From the NCBI GenBank assembly GCA_023091735.1, contig JALKBU010000868.1, positions 1 through 22,267 of the forward strand: a stretch of 22,267 nucleotides of DNA, read 5' to 3'. The position numbers and the translations under genes were made by a program. Source of the stretch: Trichomonas tenax (lineage: Eukaryota; Parabasalia; Trichomonadida; Trichomonadidae). Of this stretch, positions 7,650-16,463 are shown in pieces; the stretch's first letter is position 1, and the number at the start of each line of letters is the position of its first letter. Under the pieces are notes generated by a model. That model did no database searches, was not told where the DNA came from, and worked only from the letters and a program-made list of their open reading frames with translations.

Positions 7650-9702
7650 AATGTAATTATTTTTATAATAACCTTAGATTGGAAGTAATTTGTAATGGAG
7701 GAAATTGTACAATTGTTGGAGATGTGTTTGACAGGCTTTTCTCTAGAAATAACTCTATTGAATCAGTTGAAATATTGGGAAGTATCAAAGTAATTCCACC
7801 CCTATGCTTTGCAAATTGTGAACAATTACAAAATGTCTCGATTTGCGATAGTATCAATTGGTCCTTTTAGCTTTGCAGGATGTTATAAGTTAGAATATAT
7901 AAGACTCCCTAATAATTTGCAAACTATTTCACCAGCCTTTGAAAGTTGTATTATAAAAGAATTAAATTTTCCTGATTCTATTTCATATATTGGCGAGGGT
8001 GCTTTTAGAGGTTGTTCACTTGTTAGTATAAATTTATCTTCAAATAGATTTCTTGAAATTATAACCCGTCAAGCATTTCAATCTTGCGAGAAATTAAGAT
8101 TAGCTAAATTCGTTTAGAGTCATTTCTTATGGATTACTTATGTATTGCCAGAGTTTATAATCACTTGAAATACCACAAAATGGTTAAAATTATTGAATCT
8201 GGTGCATTTGAAAATTGTATCAATCTTAAGACTGTTATTTTTAATGGAGTAATCGAAGAAATACATTCATATGCATTTACAGCTGTTTCAATCTGGGGAT
8301 ATTTCTTCCGGACTCAATCAAATTTATTGGTGAAAACGCTTTTTCATATGTAAACTCAGTTGAATATCCATCTATAGGTAACCCACCATTTAATTCCTAT
8401 ATTGTATCGTCTGGAATTTTCAGAGTTGAATTAGGACAAATAATATTAAAAATCCATGATGAGAACAATCACGAAATCGATAGGACAATTCTGATTTCAT
8501 CATCGTACGAGATTGCTAAATATTGGGCCTTTTATGGATGTAATCAATTAGAATATGCTGAATTTCCAAGTACTGTTAAATGCATTTTTCGTGCTATATG
8601 CATTTTTTGGATGCAATAAATTAAACACTATTATTTTTCATGCTATGAATGATTTAATATTTAAAGCTCCAAACATTCCAAAAATTGTTCAATAATTTTT
8701 CCAGAAGATAGCCATTATATTCAATCATACGCATACATAAACTCAATTGAAGAAAATATTGTTATTGATGATCAATTACCTTATCTATATCCGTATTGCT
8801 TTGCTTACTGTAATGCGACGAAGATTGTTTTAAATAGCAAAACAAAGGAAATCCCTTTTTGATCCTTTTATCTATGTAGAAATATCAAAGATATTGATCT
8901 ATCTTATGTAGATTATATTGAAGATTATGCATTTTATGATTGCATTAATTTAAGCCATGTAAAACTATCATCAAATTTAGTATATATTGGAAAATTTGCA
9001 TTTAATAATTGCAATTCATTAACAGAAATTGATATCCCTTATGGAATTACAAAAATATGTCAAAGATCCTTTTATGGATGCTCTGCGTTATCAAACATAT
9101 TGTTGCCATCTTCTGTAGAAATAATTGAAGATTACGCATTTTATCAAACTTCTCTAGAATCTATAATTTACCGGATTCACTTAGAGAGATTAAAAGTTTT
9201 GCTCTTTCAGGGACAAAATTAATAAATGTGACATTTCCGAGAAATTCTTTCAAACTAGACAAATATGCTTTCAGATTTTGCTCAACTCTAACAACCATAA
9301 ATCAATTTTCTCGGGCGAATTTTACACATCTGCATTTGAATTTACAAGTTTGAAAACATTATATGTTCCTAATTATTTTCACTTAATTGTAGATCCATAT
9401 CCCAATCATGAAGAAATTATTTTAGGAAACAACATCAAATTAACAACAATATACTCTGAATTTAACGTTAAGACCTTCGAATTTACTCTATTAGATGATG
9501 AAACTGACCATAATATTGCTGTTAGCATATTCTTTTTTGCTGAAAATTCAGTTCCCCAATAAAAGTACCTAAAAGCTCCAAGAAATCCACGGTTTTTGGT
9601 TTTCCTGTAGTAATTGACTACAGTTTGCCAGTGAACGAAGCAACAATTTTGAATGATAATTTATTCCATTCCATTTTAATTCTCCTTATTAGCATGTTTT
9701 AA
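7650..9702 (+). pseudogene. Decayed BspA-like leucine-rich-repeat surface protein
   Basis: Repeats of the BspA/TpLRR type (I-G-x-x-A-F-x-x-C-x-x-L-x-x-I-x-I-P) run the whole length but are spread over all three frames. Examples are SIGPFSFAGCYKLEYIRLP, YIGEGAFRGCSLVSINL, IIESGAFENCINLKTVIF, DSIKFIGENAF, YIEDYAFYDCINLSHVKL, YIGKFAFNNCNSLTEI and ICQRSFYGCSALSNILLP. Frame changes occur near 7858, 8115, 8275, 8612, 8700, 9165, 9300 and 9556, and there is an in-frame TGA at 8860-8862. Regions between 8350 and 9278 have no usable start codon. The 5' end is missing: homology starts right against the GOST promoter with no ATG or signal peptide. The 3' end keeps a Pro/Ser/Lys segment and a hydrophobic LFHSILILLISMF, possibly a remnant membrane anchor. 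Intact relatives are secreted or membrane-bound adhesins of trichomonads. Confidence 0.88.
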
Positions 9703-9962
9703 ACATCTGTTCATTAGTCTTTTTGAGCTTTTTATTTTTCAAAAGCTTGCTAATATGGTTTTGCTTTTAAAGGGAAAGCCAAGTTTTTTAAAAAAAATTG
9801 AGAGGTTTTTAGCTGTGTTTTGTTTTATCTTCTAATTTAGAACCTTCAAAAATTATTTTTTATTTTTTGCTTGCTAATTAGGATTTTTATATCATAATAA
9901 AGAGAAAGTTACAGTATTTATTTAAAAAAAAAACAACAATATAAATACAAATGTATTAAAGG

Positions 9963-11036
9963 TTATGTTTTCTGTGAGAATTGCTTCTTGATTCTATTGA
10001 AGAAACTTGGTGGTGCGTGATCTTCTTTATACATCTCGTTTGCATGCTTAATTGTCAAAAATACATTTCTAACTTTGAGCGATTGAAGTGTTGACAGAGT
10101 CTTAGGGAAGTCGTTGACGTCTAGCATATCCTGCCTTGAATAAATCGATGAGACACCAAAGTAAAATGCAAATTCAACTAAATGATCTTTGTGAGCTAAC
10201 AAAGTATCCCAAATAATGAGCAAAACAGGGAGTTCATACTCCTGAGCGAACAAGAGATTAAACCACCTGAAACTGTACAAAATAGGTTCGATGTTGAGCT
10301 TCCTTAATACAGCAGAAGCTTCAGGAGCGTGTTTATCGAAAATTGCTTCAAAAGCGTGAAGTTTGTGCATGATGAGAGATGACTGGTCCTGCGTTGTATA
10401 GAGGATATTGAGCTCTGTTGCTGTCAACAATTCGTGTAAACATTTAAATGTTATCGCTTCAACCAGAAACATGTCATCATCAAAAATCTGCTTCGCTTGG
10501 CAGTTGACGTAGTAAAGAACCGGGAGAAGTTCGTTAAATCCTTGCATATAAGATAATGTCGGATTACAACAAGCGAAAACATATAAAATTCTTTCAAGTC
10601 TTCGCATGTGTTCGGCGAAGGGTGCCAAAATTTGGCTTTCGTATGGTTCTACAACGTCACCTGGTGGTAAAAAGAAAATATGTCGTCCGGTTCTTACAAT
10701 ATCGCCGTGAATCACGTGCATTTTTGAGTTATCAGGTAAATTAAATTTGACTTTCTGTACATTTGGCACGAAATGACGAGTATGCCAATCTTCCATTTTA
10801 AATAGTTCGCAAAAATCTTTATAATTCGCGTATATTTCGTCCCTTGCTGACTTCCATTCCGTTGGATCGCTCGGATATATGCCAAATAAAACTAACCACG
10901 CCAAACAGCGATCTTCAGGCGGACACTCCGATAATCCTTCAGCACAGATGCCTCTGATCTTCTCGAAGTCAACTTTAGTGTTATCTCCGATTGGTTGAAC
11001 TAATTGTAAAATTTTGAACTGAAGAACTTCGGACAT
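9963..11036 (-). CDS. TBC-domain Rab GTPase-activating protein, TBC1D13-like
   Basis: A 357-residue protein that is essentially a single TBC domain. The two catalytic fingers are present: I-x-x-D-x-x-R as IHGDIVR (Arg115) and Y-x-Q-G as SYMQGFNEL (Gln165). FRWFNLLFAQEYELP followed by IIWDTLL matches the C-terminal TBC core, particularly the TBC1D13 group, as does the split N-terminal part (CLAWLVLFGIYP ... DEIYANYKDF) separated by an insert from the finger motif. It should accelerate GTP hydrolysis by a Rab in vesicle traffic; the target Rab cannot be read. The start is the ATG at 11036 (MSEVLQF); the codon before it is TTG. The C terminus is basic (RIKKQFSQKT). Confidence 0.9.
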   Translation of the reverse strand: MSEVLQFKILQLVQPIGDNTKVDFEKIRGICAEGLSECPPEDRCLAWLVLFGIYPSDPTEWKSARDEIYANYKDFCELFKMEDWHTRHFVPNVQKVKFNLPDNSKMHVIHGDIVRTGRHIFFLPPGDVVEPYESQILAPFAEHMRRLERILYVFACCNPTLSYMQGFNELLPVLYYVNCQAKQIFDDDMFLVEAITFKCLHELLTATELNILYTTQDQSSLIMHKLHAFEAIFDKHAPEASAVLRKLNIEPILYSFRWFNLLFAQEYELPVLLIIWDTLLAHKDHLVEFAFYFGVSSIYSRQDMLDVNDFPKTLSTLQSLKVRNVFLTIKHANEMYKEDHAPPSFFNRIKKQFSQKT

Positions 11037-11046
11037 CAAAAATATT

Positions 11047-11051
11047 ATTGA
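11047..11051 (-). promoter_or_regulatory. Weak Inr-like TCAAT for the TBC gene
   Basis: TCAAT lies at the usual distance (+1 at 11049, 12-nt leader) but has A instead of a pyrimidine at +2. Confidence 0.25.
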
Positions 11052-11344
11052 ATTAACCTTAACACTAATTCTTCTTCATTCTTCACCTTATCTTTCTAAC
11101 TTTTAACATCTAATCACTATCCTAAAATTTGTCTCTAATAAACTATATATTAATATAATATTTATCTCCTGATTCGATTTATTTGAGCCTAAAAATGATG
11201 ACCAAGTGATTCGAGAGTTTTTGTCATTTTTAGAAATTTTTTATTGTTTTATCGAAAAATATGATAGGAAATATTTCTGCATAAAATTATCAAATTTTTT
11301 GACTTTGAATTGGATTTGAAAATATTGACAAAAATCGGTGTTGG
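11052..11344. other. Intergenic region upstream of the TBC gene
   Basis: AT-rich sequence, no protein-like frames seen. Confidence 0.4.
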
Positions 11345-11703
11345 TTTGCCACGGCGTCTCAGGGCATCCCCGCTGTAAACTATTCAGTTTTGAATAGTTT
11401 ATGGGATCCCCGACGAATTTTTTTTCAAGACTTCGTGTCTCCAAATAAACTGCAGTGTCCCCGACTTATAAACCCAACAAGAAGTTCTTTCTTCAGTGAT
11501 TGTGCTTCGTACAAGTGATGTTAAGCTTTGTCAACTCTCATCTTTAATAGGCGCGGGCTGCGCTTCCCAAAAACACATCGAAAATTTTCCGTATTTGTAA
11601 TTCATTGGGGACGCGAAACATCAAAAAAATTTCGTCAGGGACACCATAAATTATTCAAAATTGAATGGTTTACAGCGGGGACGCCCTGAGATGCCGTGGC
11701 AAA
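11345..11703. repeat. Inverted-repeat element with ~100-bp arms
   Basis: The left arm (11345-11446) and the right arm (11604-11703) are reverse complements at roughly 85% identity, starting with TTTGCCACGGC on each outer edge and containing GTCCCCGCTGTAAAC-type sequence. The 157-bp centre has no coding potential and holds further GTCCCCGAC-like motifs. The region is locally more GC-rich than its surroundings. No target-site duplication is obvious at the outer edges. The structure fits a MITE or foldback element that has aged. A partial copy is at 16154-16195, so the sequence is dispersed in the genome. Confidence 0.75.
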
Positions 11704-11765
11704 AAGCGTCTCAAAAATCTGGACTGCTGTATTTCCATGCACACACTTCCATTGTGCGTCCCATA

Positions 11766-12137
11766 TCACTTAGATTGTTTTTTTTTTTTTTTTTCATCAA
11801 CTTGGGTCCAGTTTTTACCATCATTGCTCACATTGACAGTAAAACCAAGCCTACTATCTCCCCAATTATTTGAACCACCAGATGCTATTGTATACCATGA
11901 CAATTTCAGTCTGTAGTTTTTGAGATTAAAAGTAATATCATTATTTGAAAACAGGGCGAATACAAAATCATTGTTTTCATGGTATTCTAATAACCGCCAA
12001 TAATGCTCTGTACCTGATGTGGAGACGCAATTGATCTCAATAGATTGACATTTATGTGGATTTTTGCCATTATTTAACTTTCTTATAAAGCTAAAAACGC
12101 CATCATATTTATTATTTTTATATTGTGTTGGTACGGA
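11766..12137 (-). pseudogene. Fragment of an F5/8C-like (discoidin-type) trichomonad protein
   Basis: An open segment of 123 codons with no ATG, bounded upstream by a TGA at 12138-12140. It encodes KYDGVFSFIRKLNNGKNP, NDITFNLKNYRLKLSWY and GFTVNVSNDGKNWTQVDE. The pattern N-L-x-N-Y-x-(I/L)-K ... S-N-D-G-x-N-W-x-x-(I/V)-D is the F5/8 type C-like module found at the C terminus of many trichomonad BTB-like proteins. The sequence then runs into a 17-A tract (Lys codons) and stops, so the last strands of the domain are missing. A BTB-like fragment lies upstream on the same strand (13387-14016), so both may be parts of one dead gene. Confidence 0.6.
11778..11794 (+). repeat. T17 homopolymer
   Basis: Seventeen consecutive T (A17 on the coding strand of the F5/8C fragment), exactly where recognisable protein homology ends. 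Confidence 0.95.
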
Positions 12138-12407
12138 TCAGAAATTGTCTGACCAGATTGTTCGGCCATTTTATTTCCCCTCCATTGAGCGCCCGACCAT
12201 AATTTGTTGAGCATTATTTATGTCATTTTTTGTGTTTTTTATTTTTCAATAGAAAAATCTTGAAAATTTTGAAAAATAAATAATGCAAATCGATTTATTT
12301 TAGGTTTACAATGTGATGCTCCAAAAATTTCAAAATCTTAAATTTTTCAATACATTGTTGGGTTATTCACCCAAAGTATTAAAGGGGCTGCCTAAAGAAT
12401 GTCACTT

Positions 12408-12957
12408 TTAATAGACAATAATCGTTTTTGAACAATCTAACGGACAATAATCGTAAATAATCGTTCTTTTACTCTCAATTCCATTTCGGAAAGTGACAAC
12501 TTGAGTAACAAAAATGCCATTCCAAGCTTCACTAGTTTCATTGCGGCACTCAGAGAAAATATCAAATTCGGCGGGTTCATTGGACTAAATGCATCCATGC
12601 ACAGCAAGTACTGCTAAATGTTATCTATTCATCTGAAAACATCCGCAAACTTACTCCCATATCATCTAATTGTTAAATTACAGAGTTGTGAAGCAAGAAA
12701 AACATCATCATTACTCAAATGATCCATAATGTATTTATCAAACAGTTCCATTTTTGCAGTCCAAATTTTTCGCATTTCAATATTACGCTTTTGTGCATCA
12801 TTATTTGCTCTGCAATACACAGAGCAAGAAATCAATCACTTCCACGTCATGTTTTTGCATAAAATTCAACATCAATTTATGACATCAGAATGCATTCGAA
12901 TGACAAGCTATTTTCAGTTTACCCATACATTCCTCATCGAAAATGATATACAAACTA
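12408..12957 (-). pseudogene. Decayed protein-coding segment, family not recognised
   Basis: Three open stretches follow one another on the minus strand in alternating frames. They are about 12801-12957 (LMLNFMQKHDVEVIDFLL), 12662-12811 (NIEMRKIWTAKMELFDKY then SNDDVFLASQLCNL) and 12408-12584 (EFDIFSECRNETSEAWNG then IFVTQVVTFRNGIESKRT). Composition and codon pattern are protein-like and quite unlike the flanking AT-rich DNA, but no start codon, stable frame or known motif is present. It lies between the BTB-like and F5/8C-like fragments and might be their middle, or a separate inserted relic. Confidence 0.35.
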
Positions 12958-13320
12958 CGCAACGAATGACTTACTTATTTCATTTAATATTTATCGAAAA
13001 ATTCGAATTTATTTTACCACAACGTCCTCATAGAATCAATGATTGAACAAAGTTAATGAGGATGCATTCAGTTGTAAAAAAATGTAAAAAAAATCATAAT
13101 ATGTAAAGTTTACTCTGTCACAACTTCGCTCAATGACACTGAAGTGATCCTTTAACTATAGTCCTTTAAAGTTTTCGTAATAATTCGGATTTGATTTTTA
13201 TGTTTGAAATAAAACAAAGTTAGCATGCAGTATATCTAAATTCTTATTTGTGTTTGCTTTTCAATTATTAATAATGAAAATTTGAATTAAGATCGAGAAA
13301 AATACTGGGAAAAGAGAATA

Positions 13321-13364
13321 GAAGGAGGAGGAAAGGAAAAAAGAAGAAAAGAAAAGGGAGGGGA
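13321..13364 (+). repeat. 44-nt homopurine tract
   Basis: An uninterrupted run of A and G, beginning GAAGGAGGAGG and ending GGGAGGGGA, in a region otherwise rich in A/T on both strands. Confidence 0.9.
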
Positions 13365-13386
13365 CATATAAGTTATTCTTTGAAAT

Positions 13387-14016
13387 TCATTTGGTGATTT
13401 CGTTGGCCGGAGGCCCCGATTTTTTGCATATTTGTATTGCCAGAAGATAAAGCAAAAACGTCACTTTTCCAATCTGTATTAAAAAGAAATCAACTAACTG
13501 CTCAGTTTCAAAAGCGTTAAAGTTTGAAGCAACAAATGCATAAAAGGGCTCTGGATTGTCATTTTTTCCATGATTGGGATAAGTTTGAAAACGTTCTCAA
13601 CATTAGCCTCTATTTGCTTCATGGAATTAATAGCTGGATCAATGGATAACCGAATTCCAATATTTTCACCAATAGAATAGTAATCAAATGCCAAACCATT
13701 TTCGATTTTGCTTGGACAATCTCCTTTGATAAATCGAGCCTCTAAATCTTTGTATACCTCGTCGTGATTAACTTCAGGTGTAAAATAAAACTCTCGGATT
13801 GCTGGGTCAGTAATATATATAAACCTTGTATATTTCGTTTGAAATAACGATAGCATGATTTATAGGACAAGATATCTCTTTGCCATTGATTTGAATTTTG
13901 CACACATCGGAGTTATTGTATTCAATAGACCTTTTGAAGCATAAATCTTTCAACATCTTAAAATATGGTGGAAACAATATAAAATATAGTGGAAAATTAT
14001 ATAATTTATATGCCAT
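13387..14016 (-). pseudogene. Frameshifted BTB-like domain protein (trichomonad family)
   Basis: The frame from ATG 14016 gives VCKIQINGKEISCPINHAI then VISNEIYK. After a frameshift near 13830 it continues TDPAIREFYFTPEVNHDEV and YYSIGENIGIRLSI. After a second, compensating shift near 13530 it continues PFYAFVASNFNAFETEQLV and ends at a TGA (13387-13389). The order 'IxINGKxxxC ... A ... LSxxI ... DPxxxEFxF ... F ... SIGExIxI' is that of the BTB-like N-terminal region in expanded trichomonad BTB/F5-8C or ankyrin proteins, which need a much longer protein. Two opposite frameshifts, no Inr and no complete C terminus argue for a pseudogene. Confidence 0.55.
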
Positions 14017-14174
14017 AATACAGATTGGAGCAGCTTTAATATTGCAAATATATTATAAGGGGCATCACGAACTCTGAGCATTAATGTTGATGATATGTTG
14101 TAATTTGTGTTCAAATTCTGTGATGATGTTCCAACAGCATTATCCCAGTAAATATCATCTTGAGTAATGTTATG
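13950..14174 (-). other. Open protein-like segment of unknown origin
   Basis: A frame without start codon, just upstream of and overlapping the BTB-like fragment, encodes NITQDDIYWDNAVGTSSQ then LNTNYNISSTLMLRVRDAP. Only the first 45 codons or so look like protein. It is probably a shred of a different dead gene. Confidence 0.25.
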
Positions 14175-14344
14175 TTAGCATAAAAATAAGACAAATATAA
14201 TTTATATTTTACTGTGCACATAATAGCAAGAATAATATAGCAAAACAGTACATAATTAACTTTTGCTGTTGGTGTTTTTTTCAAATCACATCCTCAAATA
14301 AAACATCAAAAATCCAAAATGTTATATGCAGATATTTTACATTT

Positions 14345-15502
14345 TTAATGTGTGTTAACACGTTCCAAGTCTTTGATGAATAGGTCAACTTCTTCTTTAG
14401 TGGAGAATTTCGACAATCCAATTCGAATTGTTGTGCGAGCAGATTCTTTGCTTAAATGTATTGCTTTGAGAACATAGGATGGTTCAACATCACTTTTGAT
14501 GCATGCAGAACCAGAAGAAAACGCAAACTGAGGAAGTTTGTGCATTAATGTTGCACTATCGATTGTATTGAGAGAAACATTGATGCACCCGTACCACCTG
14601 TGCTCCATACTTCCATTAAATGTTGCCTTTGGGAATTTCTGCTTGATTTGAGAAACAAGATATTTTCCAAGTGATTCAACATATGGAGAGTCATATTTCA
14701 TCTCTCTATATGCAATATCTGCGGCTTTTCCTAATCCTACGATGAGAGGAACAGCTAATGTACCTGATCTGATGTTTCTCTCTTGGCCGCCGCCACTCAT
14801 AACTGGTTCTACGGTAACAAGTGGATCTGAACAGATATAAAGAGCGCCAACACCTTTAGGACCGTGAATCTTGTGTCCAGTGATTGACATCAAATTAATT
14901 CCCATTATCTTGACGTCAATCGGTATCTTTCCGAACGCCTGTGCGGCATCTGTATGGAAAAGAACGTTATGTGATTTGCAAATTGCGGCGATTTCGGAAA
15001 TCGGATTTATTGTTCCTAATTCGTTGTTTACTGTCATGCATGACACTAAACCTGTGTCAGGACGAATTGCTCGCTCGATTTCTGATGGAGAAACAGTTCC
15101 ATCATCAGTAATTGGCAGGATTGTAGTTTCAAAACCTTCTTTTTCGAGGTCTATTGCAGATTCAAGGATGCATTTGTGCTCAACATTGGAAACAATGATG
15201 TGTTTCTTGCCTTTTGGCTTCAAATGTCTCATTGTTCCCTTAACTGAGATATTTCCACACTCTGTCGCTCCTCCAGTGAAAATTATCTCGCTGGGATAGG
15301 CATTGACTGCTCTGGCAATATATTTTCGTGCGTTTTCAACAGCATCGTGAGCAACTTTTCCGTAAACGTGTTGAATCGAGTGTGGATTGCCGTGTTTGTG
15401 TGTTTCGAACGGAAGCATCGCATCGAGTACCCGTGGATCGAGAATTGATGTTGCTTGTGCATCTAAGTAATGATAATTCCTTTTAGAGAGACTCGAAATC
15501 AT
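14345..15502 (-). CDS. iscS: Cysteine desulfurase IscS, hydrogenosomal
   Basis: A 385-residue PLP enzyme that takes sulfur from cysteine for Fe-S cluster assembly on the IscU scaffold. Residues seen: His109 in SNVEHK, Asn160, Asp184 in HTDAAQ, the PLP lysine Lys211 in SITGHKIHGPKG, and the mobile catalytic cysteine Cys334 in SSGSACIKSD followed by EPSYVL. The N terminus MISSLSKRNY precedes the conserved YLDAQATS, an 8-10 residue Ser/Arg-containing presequence of the trichomonad hydrogenosomal type (cleavage expected near Arg8). The C terminus is short. The TAA stop continues as TAAAAA, overlapping the UAAA polyadenylation signal that trichomonads often place at the stop. In these organisms IscS serves hydrogenosomal ferredoxin and hydrogenase. 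Single-copy gene here, no operon partner. Confidence 0.96.
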   Translation of the reverse strand: MISSLSKRNYHYLDAQATSILDPRVLDAMLPFETHKHGNPHSIQHVYGKVAHDAVENARKYIARAVNAYPSEIIFTGGATECGNISVKGTMRHLKPKGKKHIIVSNVEHKCILESAIDLEKEGFETTILPITDDGTVSPSEIERAIRPDTGLVSCMTVNNELGTINPISEIAAICKSHNVLFHTDAAQAFGKIPIDVKIMGINLMSITGHKIHGPKGVGALYICSDPLVTVEPVMSGGGQERNIRSGTLAVPLIVGLGKAADIAYREMKYDSPYVESLGKYLVSQIKQKFPKATFNGSMEHRWYGCINVSLNTIDSATLMHKLPQFAFSSGSACIKSDVEPSYVLKAIHLSKESARTTIRIGLSKFSTKEEVDLFIKDLERVNTH

Positions 15503-15508
15503 TATTTT

Positions 15509-15513
15509 TATGA
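15509..15513 (-). promoter_or_regulatory. Inr (TCATA) of iscS
   Basis: TCATA with +1 at 15511 gives a 9-nt leader before the ATG at 15502, the typical trichomonad arrangement. Confidence 0.6.
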
Positions 15514-15663
15514 TTTTTTTCTATAAACATTTTAAGATTACGAAAATTTTTAGTTATTCTTATATCTTTCCTCTCAAAACATATGTTTTACTGGTTAAAA
15601 TCCAATTTCGTATCTTTTGAAAACTCCGATTATCAATTTTCATTTATGATGTTTCTATCAATG

Positions 15664-15703
15664 AACAGTCAAATGAAGTGTTATTAACAGTCAAATGAAG
15701 TGT
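15664..15703 (+). repeat. Tandem repeat, two 18-bp units
   Basis: AACAGTCAAATGAAGTGT occurs at 15664-15681 and again at 15686-15703 (22-bp period) upstream of iscS. Function unknown. Confidence 0.85.
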
Positions 15704-15796
15704 AATGAGCAAACTAATTCTTCCTAAGCCTTCATGAATGAGTCAATGAAGTTATCTTTTCAGATTCGAAACTTACCTATTGATATTGATGAAAAT

Positions 15797-16030
15797 TCAT
15801 TTCTGAATATTGAAAATGTATCGATGATACAATTTATCAGTTTGCATTTTGATATCTAAACAAAATGCTACCATTAAAAAATGCAAACTGTAGCCTTCAT
15901 ATTTATTATAATGAATTGATACTGAATATCTGCATCAGTTATATTGCTGGTTAACCAATCCATATGCATCTTTAGCAGTAAAATTTGCCGAACTCATTCT
16001 ATCAATATCATTAATCTTTTGCCAAATGTT
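15797..16030 (-). pseudogene. Small protein-like fragment with an in-frame stop
   Basis: On the minus strand one frame stays open from 16030 to 15797 apart from a TGA at 15935-15937. Before it stand IWQKINDIDRMSSANFTAKD then AYGLVNQQYN, after it a 45-codon stretch. No family recognised; likely a gene remnant in the iscS-enolase spacer. The rest of this spacer (15514-16463) holds only the small tandem repeat and the dispersed repeat listed separately. Confidence 0.25.
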
Positions 16031-16153
16031 TCATGACACGCATCAGAAGATCAAGGTGGCGGTAATATCTAATTATTCATTTAAAGAGGAGGTTGTTTGG
16101 TTTTGATTAGTAGAATCCATCTTGGCAATTGATATGAGTGAATTCACATTTAA

Positions 16154-16195
16154 GGGGCGACAAACATGAGTCATAAACTATTCAAAATTGGATTG
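16154..16195 (+). repeat. Partial copy of the 11345-11703 element
   Basis: GGGGCGACAAACATGAG, then CATAAACTATTCAAAATTGG, aligns with the right arm of the element around 11607-11670 with a gap of about a dozen bases. Only this inner portion is present. Confidence 0.5.
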
Positions 16196-16455
16196 AAAAA
16201 CTGGACGATGTGGTCATATTAATTAATTAAATATTTATTTCCATAAATATATTCAGGTGAAACACTTCTTTCTGAACTATAATTATAAGAAATATAGGAA
16301 TGCATTACAATTATTGGTAATTCAGCTGAATAGAATCACCAAATCATTGCCATCAAAAATACAGAATTTAAACAAGCAAGATGTAAGTTTCCCTAAAGAG
16401 TTGAAATATACTTTACATGACAAAAAACTTTACATGTCAGAAAGTAAATACGTTA

Positions 16456-16460
16456 TCAAA
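16456..16460 (+). promoter_or_regulatory. Inr-like TCAAA ahead of enolase
   Basis: The sequence TTATCAAAAAGATG at 16453-16466 closely parallels TTATCATAAAATG before the kinase gene at 20434. With +1 at 16458 the leader would be 6 nt. The A at +2 is off consensus, so this is tentative; it is the main reason for choosing ATG 16464. Confidence 0.35.
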
Positions 16461-16463
16461 AAG

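Noticed and set aside
12729..13046. 105-codon plus-strand ORF
   Set aside because: The opposite strand carries better protein-like segments in the same place; the plus frame is Phe/His/Gln-rich without motif. I cannot rule it out fully.
14871..15299. 142-codon plus-strand ORF inside iscS
   Set aside because: Exactly antisense to well-conserved iscS; no independent motif.
16383..16388. GTAAGT as a possible intron donor upstream of enolase
   Set aside because: Trichomonad introns use GTATGT-like donors and an ACTAACACACAG-type acceptor, which I did not find downstream.
16257..16433. Extension of enolase to an upstream GTG codon
   Set aside because: Non-ATG start, AT-rich and not conserved-looking; ATGs at 16434 and 16464 are better.
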